Positions 46,604 to 56,452 are shown, numbered from the stretch's first letter. The stretch: 64,000 nt of DNA from an uncultured Flavobacteriales bacterium (GCA_905181585.1 CAJIYG010000003.1:204702-268701); one strand, 5' to 3'. Numbers and translations: made by a program. Notes: generated by a model not told the origin, from the sequence alone.

Positions 46604-48768
46604 ATGAAAAATTCATTATTAATATTACTATTGACACCTTTATTGTTCTCTTGTGGTTATGAGAAAGATGTTAAAAAAGATAATAACAACATAATTATTA
46701 TGGCAAAAAAAATACCTAAAGAAAATATTTATCATCAAGATACAATTATTGATAATTATGATTGGATGCGATTATCTGATGAACAGAAAGAATCTGAAAA
46801 TCCTGATGTTCAAACTAAGGATGTTATTAATTATCTAAATTCCGAGAATGATTTTCTTAAAAAAGAAATGTCAGATAATAAATCGTTTGAAGATAATTTA
46901 TTTGATGAATTTGTTTCTAGAATAGAGCAGAATGATGAATCTGTTCCTGTCAGCTATAATGGATACACATATTATTCTAAGTATAAGCAAGAAGAGGATT
47001 ATCCATTTCACTTTAGAAAAGAAAATACAAATAGTGCTAAAGAAGAATTAATATTGGATTTACCTTTAATGGCTAAAGGAACAAGTTATTTTTCCCTTGG
47101 AGATAAATCTGTAAGTGAGAATAATCAATTTTTAGCTTATAGTGTAGATTTATTATCAAGGAGGGAGTATACAATTTATATAAAAGATTTAAACACGGGA
47201 AAGATTTTAGAAGATATGATCCCTAATACAACTGGTGGGATTACTTGGGCTAATGATAATAAAACTATTTTTTATACAAAAAAAGATGAGGTTACTTTAC
47301 GTTCTAGTCAGATATACAGACATACTTTAGGTACAGATGCATCAGAGGATGTTTTAGTTTATGAGGAAAAGGATGATACTTTTAGTTGCTATGTTTTTAA
47401 AACAAAATCAAGAAAATATTTAATGATTGGTTCTTATCAAACTCTTTCAACTGAGTATCAATTTTTAGATGCTAGTGATCCTGCGGGTAAATGGCAAGTT
47501 ATACACCCAAGAGAAAGTAATTTAGAATACTCTGTTAGTCATTTTGAAGATAAATTTTATATTAAAACTAATTGGGAGGCTAAGAATTTTAGACTGATGC
47601 AAACCTCAATTAATTCAACTTCAAAATCAAATTGGCAAGAAGTTATTCCGCATCGTAAAGATGTGCTCTTAAGAGTATTAATATTTTTAAAAATTATTTA
47701 GTAGTTAATGAAAGAAAAGATGGTCTTCGTAATACTAGAGTTATTAACTGGAAGGATAATTCTGAGTACTATATAAAATTTAATGATCCAACATATTCTT
47801 TATACTCTAGCTCTAATGTAGATTTTGATACTGATTTTTTTCGTTTTGTTTATACTTCTTTGACTACTCCTCGTTCAGTTTATGACTATAATATGGTAAC
47901 TAAAGAACAAACTCTTTTAAAACAAAAAAAAGTTTTAGGCGGTAAATTTGACTCAGATAATTATGTTTCAGAGCGTTTATTTGCTAAAAGTAGAGATGGC
48001 AAAACAGAGATTCCTATTTCATTAGTTTATCGAAAGGGACTTAATAAAAATGGTAAACAACCTTTGCTATTAAATGGTTACGGATCTTATGGTAGTAGTT
48101 CTGATCCTTATTTTAGCTCTGTAAGACTAAGTCTTTTAGATCGAGGTTTTACTTTTGCTATTGCTCATATTAGAGGTGGTCAAGAAATGGGTAGAGATTG
48201 GTATGAAGATGGTAAGCTATTAAAAAAGAAAAATACATTTTATGACTTTATAGATTGTGGTAAATATCTGATAGATAGTAAGTTTACATCCTCAGAACAT
48301 TTATATGCTTCAGGTGGTAGTGCAGGAGGATTGTTAATGGGGGCTGTAATGAATATGGAACCAGAATTATTTAATGGTATTATCGCTGGAGTACCTTTTG
48401 TAGATGTCATAAATACGATGTGGGATGAGACAATTCCATTAACCACAGGAGAATTTGATGAGTGGGGTAATCCTAAAGATAAAGAATATTATGATTATAT
48501 GAAATCGTATTCTCCTTATGATAACATCGTTGAAGTAAATTATCCGAATTTACTTATTACTACTGGATACTGGGACAGTCAAGTTCAATATTGGGAACCT
48601 GCTAAGTGGATTGCTAAGATTAGAGATTTTAGAGCTAATGATAATTTATTACTTATGTATTGTAATATGGATGTAGGACATGGAGGGTCTTCTGGTCGAT
48701 TTGAAAGTTTGAAAGAAGTTGCTTTAGAGTATTCTTTTTTATTTAAGCTAGAAAGTATTAAAGAATAG
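46604..48768 (+). pseudogene. Oligopeptidase B (S9 family) lipoprotein, split by a frameshift
   Basis: Part one (46604-47701) has a lipobox signal (LLFSC) and a beta-propeller starting NYDWMRLSDEQ; it leaves frame near 47664-47676 after HRKDVLL, and the reading resumes in the next frame as SINIFKNYLVVNERKDG through to 48768. The catalytic domain is complete: NGYGSYGSSSDPYFS, the nucleophile ASGGSAGGLLMG, Asp in TGYWDSQVQYWEP, His in MDVGHGGSSGR. One extra base would give a single approximately 720-residue protein. Cleaves peptides after basic residues (family knowledge). Confidence 0.85.
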
Positions 48769-48824
48769 ATTGAATAAAGCAATAAAAAAATCAATAATAT
48801 TTTAAAAAATTAAAAATCATTATT

Positions 48825-48832
48825 TAAATTTG
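48825..48832 (+). promoter_or_regulatory. -7 promoter element before the TPP riboswitch
   Basis: TAAATTTG matches TAnnTTTG and ends six bases before the 5' strand of riboswitch stem P1, so transcription would begin at the aptamer itself. This supports the riboswitch as a working leader and not a leftover. Confidence 0.55.
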
Positions 48833-48837
48833 CATTA

Positions 48838-48955
48838 TCTAAAAAGGGGTGCCTTAAATTTTGGCTGAGAATATACCCATTGAACCTGGCTAAGTAGTTC
48901 TAGCAAGGAATTTTTGAGAAAACTCTGTGTTTTTCTTCTCACCCTTTTTGATTTT
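48838..48955 (+). promoter_or_regulatory. TPP (THI-element) riboswitch with possible terminator
   Basis: Conserved aptamer parts in order: GGGGTGCC (48846-48853), GGCTGAGA (48863-48870), ATACCC (48873-48878), TGAACCTGG (48881-48889), AGCAAGGAA (48902-48910). P1 pairs TCT-AAAAA with TTTTT-G-AGA. After it, GAGAAAA (48916) can pair with TTTTCTTCTC (ending 48940), followed by ACCCTTTTTG, a terminator-like hairpin; CACCCTTTTT can instead pair with the aptamer 5' strand AAAAAGGGGTG. That competition would allow TPP-controlled termination. No thiamin gene follows; the next gene is a secreted esterase. Confidence 0.9.
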
Positions 48956-48983
48956 ATAAATTATAATAACTAAAACTAAAAAA

Positions 48984-50057
48984 ATGAAAAAATATATAAT
49001 ATTACTTTTTTTAAGCTTTGCTTTTTTTGCAAATGCTCAACAGCAATTAAATAAAACATTATTTTTTGATGGAATTAATAGAGAATACATAATATATATA
49101 CCAGCAAGTTATGATGGAAGTGAAGAATATCCTTTGCTATTTAGTTTTCATGGTGGGGCTGGATTTGCAAATGATTTTATTAACGTAAATGATATGAGAC
49201 CTATAGCAGATACAGCAGGATTTATTGCAATATATCCTCAAGGTGCAATTGATTATGATGGAGCTGACCCTGGCACTACTCCTTCAACTTCTTGGATACA
49301 TAAAGCTCCTACAACTCATAATGATGTTAATTTTATTGCTGCAATAATTGATACGCTTGCAAATGAATATTTAGTAGATGAGAATAGAGTTTATGCTTGT
49401 GGTTATTCAGAGGGAGGTATTTTTTCTTATGAATTAGGGTGTAGACTTAATAACAGAATAGCTGCTTTTGCTTCTGTTTCAGGAAGTATGATGGTAGATG
49501 CTTTTAGAGATAGTTATTATAATTTAGGCTTTTGCTCACCTATTCATCCAACTGCAGTAATGTTAATTCCTGGTACAAATGATATGAGCCCTCATTCTAC
49601 ATATAGTGGATTTCAGCCATATTATATGTCTGCTGATGAGATTACAACTTATTGGTCAAATTATAATAATACCGATATTAATCCTATAATTTCTCAATTA
49701 CCAAATATTAATACTTCTGATGGTAGTACTGTTGAAAGAAGAGTATGGGAAGGAGGAGATAATTGTGTTAGAATAGAAGAATTAAAGGTGATTGGCGGAG
49801 ATCATGACTGGCCAGGAAGCTGGGGAAATATGGATATTAGTGCTAGTGATGAAATTTGGAATTTTGTTTCTAAATTTGATATTAATGGTTTAATTAATTG
49901 TAATACATCAAGTAATCATGAAATTCAAATTACTAAAGATCGGAAACTTATTAAAATCACTGATATGTTAGGTCGAGACATAAAAGAATTGAAAAATATT
50001 CCTCTTTTTTATCTTTACAATGATGGAATAGTAGAGAAAAAAATTATTATTAAATAA
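48984..50057 (+). CDS. Secreted esterase (PHB-depolymerase/feruloyl esterase-like) under the TPP riboswitch
   Basis: 357 residues: signal peptide (ends ANAQ), an LpqC-type esterase domain with FSFHGGAG (oxyanion), nucleophile CGYSEGGIFSYE (Ser about 142), acidic residue in LIPGTNDMSP and His in GGDHDWPGSW; then a short tail KLIKITDMLGRDIKEL...VEKKIIIK like the end of a T9SS sorting domain. A frameshifted paralogue lies at 57904. Known family substrates are esters or polyesters; the thiamin link is unexplained. Starts about 30 bases after the riboswitch platform. Confidence 0.82.
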   Translation: MKKYIILLFLSFAFFANAQQQLNKTLFFDGINREYIIYIPASYDGSEEYPLLFSFHGGAGFANDFINVNDMRPIADTAGFIAIYPQGAIDYDGADPGTTPSTSWIHKAPTTHNDVNFIAAIIDTLANEYLVDENRVYACGYSEGGIFSYELGCRLNNRIAAFASVSGSMMVDAFRDSYYNLGFCSPIHPTAVMLIPGTNDMSPHSTYSGFQPYYMSADEITTYWSNYNNTDINPIISQLPNINTSDGSTVERRVWEGGDNCVRIEELKVIGGDHDWPGSWGNMDISASDEIWNFVSKFDINGLINCNTSSNHEIQITKDRKLIKITDMLGRDIKELKNIPLFYLYNDGIVEKKIIIK

Positions 50058-50138
50058 AATAACTTCACTACTTTTAGTAGAGTTTCTTGTAATAATTTTA
50101 CTGTATTATTTCTAAATTTTTTTAAAGAAATTATTATG

Positions 50139-50146
50139 TAATTTCG
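50139..50146 (+). promoter_or_regulatory. -7-like element before the cupin gene
   Basis: TAATTTCG is one base off TAnnTTTG and ends four bases (AATT) before the ATG, predicting a leaderless mRNA. Confidence 0.35.
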
Positions 50147-50150
50147 AATT

Positions 50151-50525
50151 ATGAAAAAAATTGAATCAATCAATATAATGAAAAAGTTTTCATTATTTAA
50201 TGAAGAATGGACTCCTAAAATTCTAGGGGAGCTGAATGGTCAGTATGTAAAAGTATGTAAGCTTAAAGATGATTTTGTATGGCATAGTCATGAAAATGAA
50301 GATGAATTATTTATGGTATTTAAAGGAACTCTTTTAATTGATTTCAGAGATAAAAAAACAGTCAAAGTAAAAGAGGGTGAGATTTTAATTATTCCAAAAG
50401 GGGTTGAGCATAGGCCACGCACAAATGGTGAAGTTGTATTTAATTTATTATTTGAGCCAAAAACAACTCTACACTCTGGTAATGTAGAAAGTGAAATGAC
50501 AGTAAAAGAACTTGATTGGATTTAG
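50151..50525 (+). CDS. Cupin-domain protein
   Basis: A 124-residue single cupin without signal peptide. Motif 1 is WHSHENEDELFMVFKGTL (His pair and Glu about 42-50) and motif 2 GEILIIPKGVEHRP (His about 88); both are complete metal sites. Small cupins of this type are common and their substrates vary; no context helps. Start at the first ATG since the domain begins soon after. Confidence 0.8.
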   Translation: MKKIESINIMKKFSLFNEEWTPKILGELNGQYVKVCKLKDDFVWHSHENEDELFMVFKGTLLIDFRDKKTVKVKEGEILIIPKGVEHRPRTNGEVVFNLLFEPKTTLHSGNVESEMTVKELDWI

Positions 50526-50547
50526 CAAGAATGAAATACTCATTTAG

Positions 50548-50555
50548 TATTTTTG
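50548..50555 (+). promoter_or_regulatory. -7 element before the EEP-family nuclease gene
   Basis: TATTTTTG matches TAnnTTTG and is followed by AATT then the ATG, the same spacing as at 50139. Confidence 0.4.
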
Positions 50556-50559
50556 AATT

Positions 50560-51549
50560 ATGAAAAAAATTACTTTATTCTTATTATTTCCATTATTAGT
50601 TTTCTCACAAACTGAAAAATCTGCTTTCTCTGATGATGAATTATTTGTGATGTTTTATAATTTAGAAAATCTATTTGATACAATTGACAGTCCTACTACT
50701 AATGATAGTGAATTTCTTCCAAGTAGTGAAAAAAAGTGGAATACTTACAGATATGATTATAAGCTAAAGCAAATAGAAAAAGTTTTTTCGAGTATTTCAA
50801 AAGAAGAAAATAATAATAAAATGCCAGATATTATTGGTTTATGTGAAGTTGAAAATAGGCTAGTGATTAAAGATCTTTTAAAAACTCCGGTTTTTAATAA
50901 TAAAGACTATAAAATAGTCCATCAAGATAGTCCAGATAATAGAGGGATTGATTGTGCTTTATTATTTAACAATAAATTTAAGTTATTAGAGAAAGAGTTT
51001 ATTAAAATAGAGAATCCTACTGAGAAAAGACCTACTAGAGATATTGTATATGTCAAGTTACAACTACAAGATAAGGTAATTAATATTTTTGTAAATCATT
51101 GGCCTTCAAGATGGGGAGGACAAGAAAAATCCAACCATAAAAGAGTGTTTGTTGCTGAAGTTTTAAAAGATTTTATTAATTTGAACACTTCAGAGGACGA
51201 ATACACGATAATAATGGGAGATTTTAATGATTATCCATCTAATGAGAGTCTATCAAAAATTCTTGTCAATGATAATTTTGTAAATCTTATGTCAACTGAC
51301 TTAGTTTTTGGAAAAGGTTCTTATAACTATAAGGGTAATTGGAATTGGTTGGACCAGATAATTATTTCTAAGAATTTTAAGAATCCTAATATTAATTTAA
51401 CATCTGTTGGCGCATTTCAAAGAGATTTTATGCTTTATAAAAGCAAAAATGGAGAATTTTATCCTAGCAGATCTTATGGTGGGAATAATTGGTATGGTGG
51501 TTTCTCTGACCATCTCCCAATATATTTTAAATCAGTCTTTTTAAATTAG
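50560..51549 (+). CDS. Secreted endonuclease/exonuclease/phosphatase-family protein
   Basis: 329 residues with signal peptide (ends VFSQ). Family signature: MFYNLENLFDTIDS (Asn metal site), GLCEVENR (Glu), NHWPSRWGG (catalytic His-Trp-Pro), GDFNDYPSNES (Asp-Asn) and SDHLPIYF at the end. These make the complete catalytic set of the EEP superfamily, so an extracellular nuclease or phosphatase is expected. It converges with the BNR protein gene 10 bases later. Confidence 0.88.
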   Translation: MKKITLFLLFPLLVFSQTEKSAFSDDELFVMFYNLENLFDTIDSPTTNDSEFLPSSEKKWNTYRYDYKLKQIEKVFSSISKEENNNKMPDIIGLCEVENRLVIKDLLKTPVFNNKDYKIVHQDSPDNRGIDCALLFNNKFKLLEKEFIKIENPTEKRPTRDIVYVKLQLQDKVINIFVNHWPSRWGGQEKSNHKRVFVAEVLKDFINLNTSEDEYTIIMGDFNDYPSNESLSKILVNDNFVNLMSTDLVFGKGSYNYKGNWNWLDQIIISKNFKNPNINLTSVGAFQRDFMLYKSKNGEFYPSRSYGGNNWYGGFSDHLPIYFKSVFLN

Positions 51550-51559
51550 AATAAAAAAA

Positions 51560-54500
51560 TTATTTTTTAATTTTTGGTGCTCCAATATTTTTTAATTGCT
51601 CTGTCATTGGCTTAACACTCATTTCAATGTTTATATAAATAATTTCAAGTTCTAGGAATATTTTATTAGCCGTTTCTAAACTTTTTTTATGAGTTTGTGT
51701 TGGACCATATGTTGAATTAGCACCACCACTAGCAGACCATAGATAAGACCACATAGAAGGGTATTCATTTTCTTCTCCAATTTCTTTACGGACTTGACTT
51801 CCACCAAGATCTTTTTGAAGATCTAATATTTTATTTCTATTATTTAGTAATGAAGAATGTAAATTTTCATCAAGTGATGTTCCTCTTTCATAAGCCTTTA
51901 ACATCATATTAATATTAGTTTTTAAATCTTTAATATTATTAGATAAATTATTTGCCTGATCTCTCAAATTATGAAGTTCATCTCTAAATTCTGAGATTAT
52001 AGAAACTGAACTTCCTTTGATAGAACTTTTAGTTAATTGTTTTACATTAAAGTCTATTTTTTCTGAAATAGAAATAAATTCTCCTGCAACTTGTTTAAAA
52101 AGTTGTGCAGAATACTCTCCAGGATTTACCATATATCCTGATTCGTCTTTATTGAAATTTTTAGATGAAATGATAGATGTTGATTCTGATGAAAGATCCC
52201 AATTTATTCTATTAAACCCTTTTTTATTATCCGCTTTTACTTTTCTAATGATATTATTATTTGAATAGATAAATATCCATATTGCTGGATTAATTTCTTT
52301 TTTTTCAGACTCTAAAATTTTCCAATCAGGAATTTCAATAATTTTATTTTCTTTTTCAAACTTTTTTTCTTCCTTTTCTCTGCTTTTCTTTTGTGAGAGA
52401 ATTTTGTCTTTTAGGTAATAAGTAAATTCTACTCCAAATGGAGGATTGTCAGCAACAAAATAATTATCCCCTTGAGATGCTTTCTTGCTGCCTCCTAAGA
52501 TTCTTTTTTGTTTATACCAATAACTATCTCTAGGTGAAAACAATTTTGAATTTTTATCTATTTTATTAAAAGTTCTTAAAGCTGAGTAATCATCTAAAAT
52601 ATATATTCCTCTACCAAAAGTACCAAGGACAAGATCATTTTCTCTTTTTTGTATTGCTATGTCTCTAACTGATATGTTTGGCATCCCTCCATTAAGCTTA
52701 GTCCATTCCTTACCTCCATTGTTAGTGAAATATACTCCAAATTCAGTTCCTAAAAAAAGCAAATTACTGTTTATATGATCTTGTGCTATTCTCCATAGTA
52801 ATGTGTTTTCTGGTAAATTATTAGAAATTTTTTGCCATGTAAAGCCTTTATTTTTACTCTTATAGATATACGCATTATAATCTCCAAACTTATGATTATC
52901 AAACACTGCATAGACAGTATTTTTTTCATATAGATCTGCTTTAATATCATTTACGAACGCAGTTTCTGGAAGTCCATTCAATTTTTTAATATTAATTTTT
53001 TGCCATGTTTCACCTCCATTTTCTGTTACTTGAATTACACCATCATCTGTACCTGCATAAATGAGCCCTTCTTGCATTGGAGATTCAGAAAGTGATGTTA
53101 TTGTACTATAGTTGGACATTGCGCGTACATCCCAAGCATTATTCCATTTTTGTTTTGATCCAAAAAAAGGAGTTGAAAGTCGTTCAATATTATTGGTAAG
53201 ATCTTTAGAAATTGTTTGCCATGAATCCCCTCTATCATCTGATTTCCAAACTCTTTGAGAAGCAAAATATAATCTTTTTGGATTGTGGGGGCTCACTAAG
53301 ATTGGCGCGTCCCAGTTAAACCTCTCTGTCTTTTCTCCAAACTCAGGCTGTGGTTTGATATTTGTATTCTCTCCAGTTTTTCTGTCATGTCTATTTAAAT
53401 TTCCTCTTTGCCATTGTGCATAAACAATATTAGGATTTCCTGGTTCAGTTGCAGGTTGGTGACCATCTCCACCTAATATAATAAACCAATCTGAGTTTCT
53501 AATACCATGAATATTATCAGTCCTAGATGGAGCTCCTTGTGTATTATTATCTTGTGTTCCTCCATAAATATTATAAAAGGGTTCATTATCATCAACTGCA
53601 ATTTTATAAAATTGAGTTAAAGGTAAATTATCGATAAATTTCCAGTTTAGAGTTTTATCAAAGCTTTCATATAAACCACCATCGCAGCCAATAAGTATGT
53701 AATTTTTATCACTCTTTTTAAATGCAACAGCATGATTATCTACATGTTTTTCAGTTTCATTCATTCGAATAAATGTTTTTCCACCGTCGTATGAGACTTG
53801 CATATAATTATCTGCAAGATATAATTCATCAAAATTATGTGGTGAAGCATATAGTTCCTGATAATAATGAGGACCTGTCCCTCCTGCTACTGCATCACTC
53901 ATTTTAGTCCATTTTGCACCTTGATTTTCACTTTTATAAACACCTCCTGTTCTACGATCTAATTCTATTGCCGCATAAATTATATCTGGATTTTGAGGTG
54001 AAAGAACTAAACCAATTTTACCCATATTACTTTTTGGTAGACCACTTTTAAGTTTAATCCAATCTTCACCTCCGTTGTTAGATTTGTAAATTGCAGTGCC
54101 TGGACCACCTCCTAAATATCCAGCTATAGTTCTATGTCTTTGCCATGTTGCAGCATATAATAAATTAGGGTCTCTTGGGTCAATCAATAAATCTGTAGCT
54201 CCAATCCATTCATTGTCTCCAAGAGTTTGAATCCATGATTTTCCACCATCATTAGATTTATAAACTCCTCTCTCACCACCCTTACTCCATAGCGGGCCTT
54301 GTGATGCAACCCAAATAATATTTGAATTTTTTGGATGTATTATAATCTTAGAAAGATGTTCAGATTTTTTTAAACCCATATTTTTCCATGATTCCCCTCC
54401 ATCTTCACTTTTATAGATTCCATCTCCATAAGCTACATGTCTTCCTCCAACATTTTCGCCTGTTCCAACCCATATAATATTAGGATTTTGTGGGTCTAAT

Positions 54501-54814
54501 GAAATACATCCTATTGAATAGCTTTTTTGACCATCAAAAATTGACTTCCATGTTGTCCCGGAATTTTCTGTTTTCCAAACTCCTCCAGAACCAGCTGTTA
54601 CATACCATAAATTCTCATTTTCTGGATGAATAACAATATCAGATATTCTTCCAGACATTAGTGCAGGGCCTATACTTCTAAATTTTAAACCTGAATAGAT
54701 TGAACTATTTTCTTTTTTATTTTTATCAGTTTTCTTATTTTCTTCAGCAAAAATATTAGAGTAAGAAGTTAAAATAAAAATGATTAATAGAGAGAGGTGT
54801 TTTAGGAATTTCAT
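51560..54814 (-). CDS. Large secreted BNR/sortilin-type beta-propeller protein
   Basis: 1084 residues from the ATG at 54814 (MKFLKHLSLLIIF signal peptide); the longer frame from 54856 hides that signal. Repeated BNR/Asp-box motifs (SEDGGESWKN, SNDGGKSWIQ, SNNGGEDWIK, TENGGETWQK, TNNGGKEWTK) give two stacked propellers of the VPS10/sortilin-like glycosyl-hydrolase type across about 45-720. The rest is a beta-sandwich region and a helical C-terminal part (about 960-1080). No T9SS tail is obvious. Function unknown; often annotated as a glycosyl hydrolase without proof. Confidence 0.85.
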   Translation of the reverse strand: MKFLKHLSLLIIFILTSYSNIFAEENKKTDKNKKENSSIYSGLKFRSIGPALMSGRISDIVIHPENENLWYVTAGSGGVWKTENSGTTWKSIFDGQKSYSIGCISLDPQNPNIIWVGTGENVGGRHVAYGDGIYKSEDGGESWKNMGLKKSEHLSKIIIHPKNSNIIWVASQGPLWSKGGERGVYKSNDGGKSWIQTLGDNEWIGATDLLIDPRDPNLLYAATWQRHRTIAGYLGGGPGTAIYKSNNGGEDWIKLKSGLPKSNMGKIGLVLSPQNPDIIYAAIELDRRTGGVYKSENQGAKWTKMSDAVAGGTGPHYYQELYASPHNFDELYLADNYMQVSYDGGKTFIRMNETEKHVDNHAVAFKKSDKNYILIGCDGGLYESFDKTLNWKFIDNLPLTQFYKIAVDDNEPFYNIYGGTQDNNTQGAPSRTDNIHGIRNSDWFIILGGDGHQPATEPGNPNIVYAQWQRGNLNRHDRKTGENTNIKPQPEFGEKTERFNWDAPILVSPHNPKRLYFASQRVWKSDDRGDSWQTISKDLTNNIERLSTPFFGSKQKWNNAWDVRAMSNYSTITSLSESPMQEGLIYAGTDDGVIQVTENGGETWQKINIKKLNGLPETAFVNDIKADLYEKNTVYAVFDNHKFGDYNAYIYKSKNKGFTWQKISNNLPENTLLWRIAQDHINSNLLFLGTEFGVYFTNNGGKEWTKLNGGMPNISVRDIAIQKRENDLVLGTFGRGIYILDDYSALRTFNKIDKNSKLFSPRDSYWYKQKRILGGSKKASQGDNYFVADNPPFGVEFTYYLKDKILSQKKSREKEEKKFEKENKIIEIPDWKILESEKKEINPAIWIFIYSNNNIIRKVKADNKKGFNRINWDLSSESTSIISSKNFNKDESGYMVNPGEYSAQLFKQVAGEFISISEKIDFNVKQLTKSSIKGSSVSIISEFRDELHNLRDQANNLSNNIKDLKTNINMMLKAYERGTSLDENLHSSLLNNRNKILDLQKDLGGSQVRKEIGEENEYPSMWSYLWSASGGANSTYGPTQTHKKSLETANKIFLELEIIYINIEMSVKPMTEQLKNIGAPKIKK

Positions 54815-54903
54815 AATAAGTAAATTTATTGATTTTGCTAAGATAGTAAAACCCAATTATTTTTTTGTTTTAGCAATAGGAACTTTATGTCTTTTAAATA
54901 CTC

Positions 54904-55551
54904 TTATTTATAGCTAAGTATTTTTTTATTTTCAATAATATTAATACCGTTTAATTCAGATTTTGATAGTTCAAGCATACATTTAGCTACTGTAGATGCT
55001 TTAACAGCTTTGATTGATTGCGGAAGTAAATATGAAAATAGTGGCATTATAATCTGCCCAATACTTTCTATAAAACGGCTATTTTTTCTTTTTCCAATTA
55101 ATAAGGACGGTTTTAAAATGAATAAAGAATTATTATTTGTTTTTATTACAGCATCTTCAATCTCTCCTTTTAATTTTAAATAAAAATTTGAGTTTGAACT
55201 TTTTGCTCCGCCAGAAGATATAAAAAGAAATTTTTTTGCATTTAATTTTTTACAAGAATTTGCAATATTTAATGTTATGTCAAAGTCAATCTCTTTGTAT
55301 TTTTTTTTATTTCCTTTAACTTGTGCTTGAGTTGTTCCTATACAAGAAAAAACAATTGTATCTTTTTTAATACAGCTTTCAATTTCTATAGGTTCCGAGA
55401 AATTAATAACTTTATTGGATATTTTGTTGCTTGAATATGTGAATTTTTTTCTGCTTACAACAAGTATACTTTTAAAATCTGAATCATTATTGAGAAGATT
55501 TAAAATATGATTTCCAGTTAATCCTGTTCCTCCAAATAATACTGCTTGCAT
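54904..55551 (-). CDS. NAD(P)-binding oxidoreductase of the atypical SDR type
   Basis: 215 residues with the Rossmann motif FGGTGLTGNH (6-15), VFSCIGTTQAQVKGN and FLFISSGGAKSSNS followed by YLKLKGEIE (Tyr-x3-Lys). This is the HTATIP2-like atypical SDR pattern (NAD(P)-binding, substrate unknown). Sixteen bases after the nitroreductase gene and cotranscribed with it. Confidence 0.82.
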   Translation of the reverse strand: MQAVLFGGTGLTGNHILNLLNNDSDFKSILVVSRKKFTYSSNKISNKVINFSEPIEIESCIKKDTIVFSCIGTTQAQVKGNKKKYKEIDFDITLNIANSCKKLNAKKFLFISSGGAKSSNSNFYLKLKGEIEDAVIKTNNNSLFILKPSLLIGKRKNSRFIESIGQIIMPLFSYLLPQSIKAVKASTVAKCMLELSKSELNGINIIENKKILSYK

Positions 55552-55566
55552 AATTTATTTCTGTTC

Positions 55567-56274
55567 TTATATTTCTTTAATTACAAGTTCATCATCAATT
55601 CTAAAACGATCTGAATAAACACCGTTCTCAGCAGCCTTTCCTATACCAAAAATCATTACTACTTTACACTGCCAGTTTAAATTTAATATTTTTTTAACTC
55701 TTTTTTCATCAAACCCTTCCATTGGGCATGAATCAAATCCTTCTGATACCAGCCCCATCATGAAATTTTGACAAGCTAGAGCAGTTGTTTTAGTTACTGT
55801 TTCAAATATTTGATGTTTATAAATAGGACCTCTAATCATAGGTCTGAAATAGCCTATTATATTTAAGAAGATAAAAACTAATCTTTTTATAAATCCAGTA
55901 ATGCCAAATCTATCATGTAGATATGCGTATGGAATAACTTTATTATAATATTTATCTACGATTGGGATTAGTTTATCATGTTTTTTATAATGTTCAATTA
56001 TTAGATCTCTATTTCTTTTCCATGTATCTATTCTTGCTACAGCAATGACTATTTCTTGAGCAGTTTTTGCTGCGTTTTGAGAAAAACAAGCCTCGATAAT
56101 TTTATCTTTTTTTTCTTTATCTCTTGCCCAATAAAATTCCCAAGGTTGCAGATTAGATGAGTTAGGGGCAAGTACTGATGCCTTTAAGCACTTTCTTATA
56201 ACTGACTCAGGCACTTTAGTTTTAGAAAATTTTCTTACTGATCTTCGTTTATTTACAGCATCAAAAAAGTCCAT
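55567..56274 (-). CDS. Nitroreductase-family FMN oxidoreductase
   Basis: 235 residues: DFFDAVNKRRSVRKF gives the FMN-binding Arg set at the start; LAPNSSNLQPWEFYWA and MGLVSEGFDSCPMEGFDE are family segments (parts given), ending with the FGIGKAAENG loop. I use the ATG at 56274; the longer frame from 56301 adds nine residues upstream of the promoter element at 56299-56306. Reduces nitro compounds or quinones with NAD(P)H. Possible quinone or flavin role, substrate unread. Confidence 0.86.
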   Translation of the reverse strand: MDFFDAVNKRRSVRKFSKTKVPESVIRKCLKASVLAPNSSNLQPWEFYWARDKEKKDKIIEACFSQNAAKTAQEIVIAVARIDTWKRNRDLIIEHYKKHDKLIPIVDKYYNKVIPYAYLHDRFGITGFIKRLVFIFLNIIGYFRPMIRGPIYKHQIFETVTKTTALACQNFMMGLVSEGFDSCPMEGFDEKRVKKILNLNWQCKVVMIFGIGKAAENGVYSDRFRIDDELVIKEI

Positions 56275-56298
56275 TCGAGTATTTATTTTATTACTCCA

Positions 56299-56306
56299 CA
56301 AAAATA
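56299..56306 (-). promoter_or_regulatory. -7 promoter element of the nitroreductase gene
   Basis: TATTTTTG on the minus strand matches TAnnTTTG, 24 bases before the start at 56274. It overlaps a CCACAAAA/TTTTGTGG inverted repeat (56296-56328). Confidence 0.4.
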
Positions 56307-56341
56307 CAAAAACAACTCAATTTTGTGGTTTTGTTTTTGAA

Positions 56342-56366
56342 GGACCTTTTGGTTCTTATTTTGAAC
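56342..56366. repeat. 25-base tRNA-3'-end-like element, copy A
   Basis: GGACC-TTTT-GGTTC then TTATTTTGAAC. Same layout and length as copies B and C: a short hairpin and a T-loop-like (T)TYGAAC. It lies after a hairpin with a T run and before the YceI-family gene. Confidence 0.4.
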
Positions 56367-56452
56367 TTTTTTCGAAATTTAGTTATGCTTTGAGTTATAA
56401 TTAGATTTTAATTTTAAATAAATAATCTAATTGTTATCATTAATATTTGTAT

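Noticed and set aside
50058..50130. CTACT-TTT-AGTAG hairpin after the riboswitch-linked esterase
   Set aside because: Five-base-pair stem, AT-rich, with a poor T run; not convincing as a terminator.
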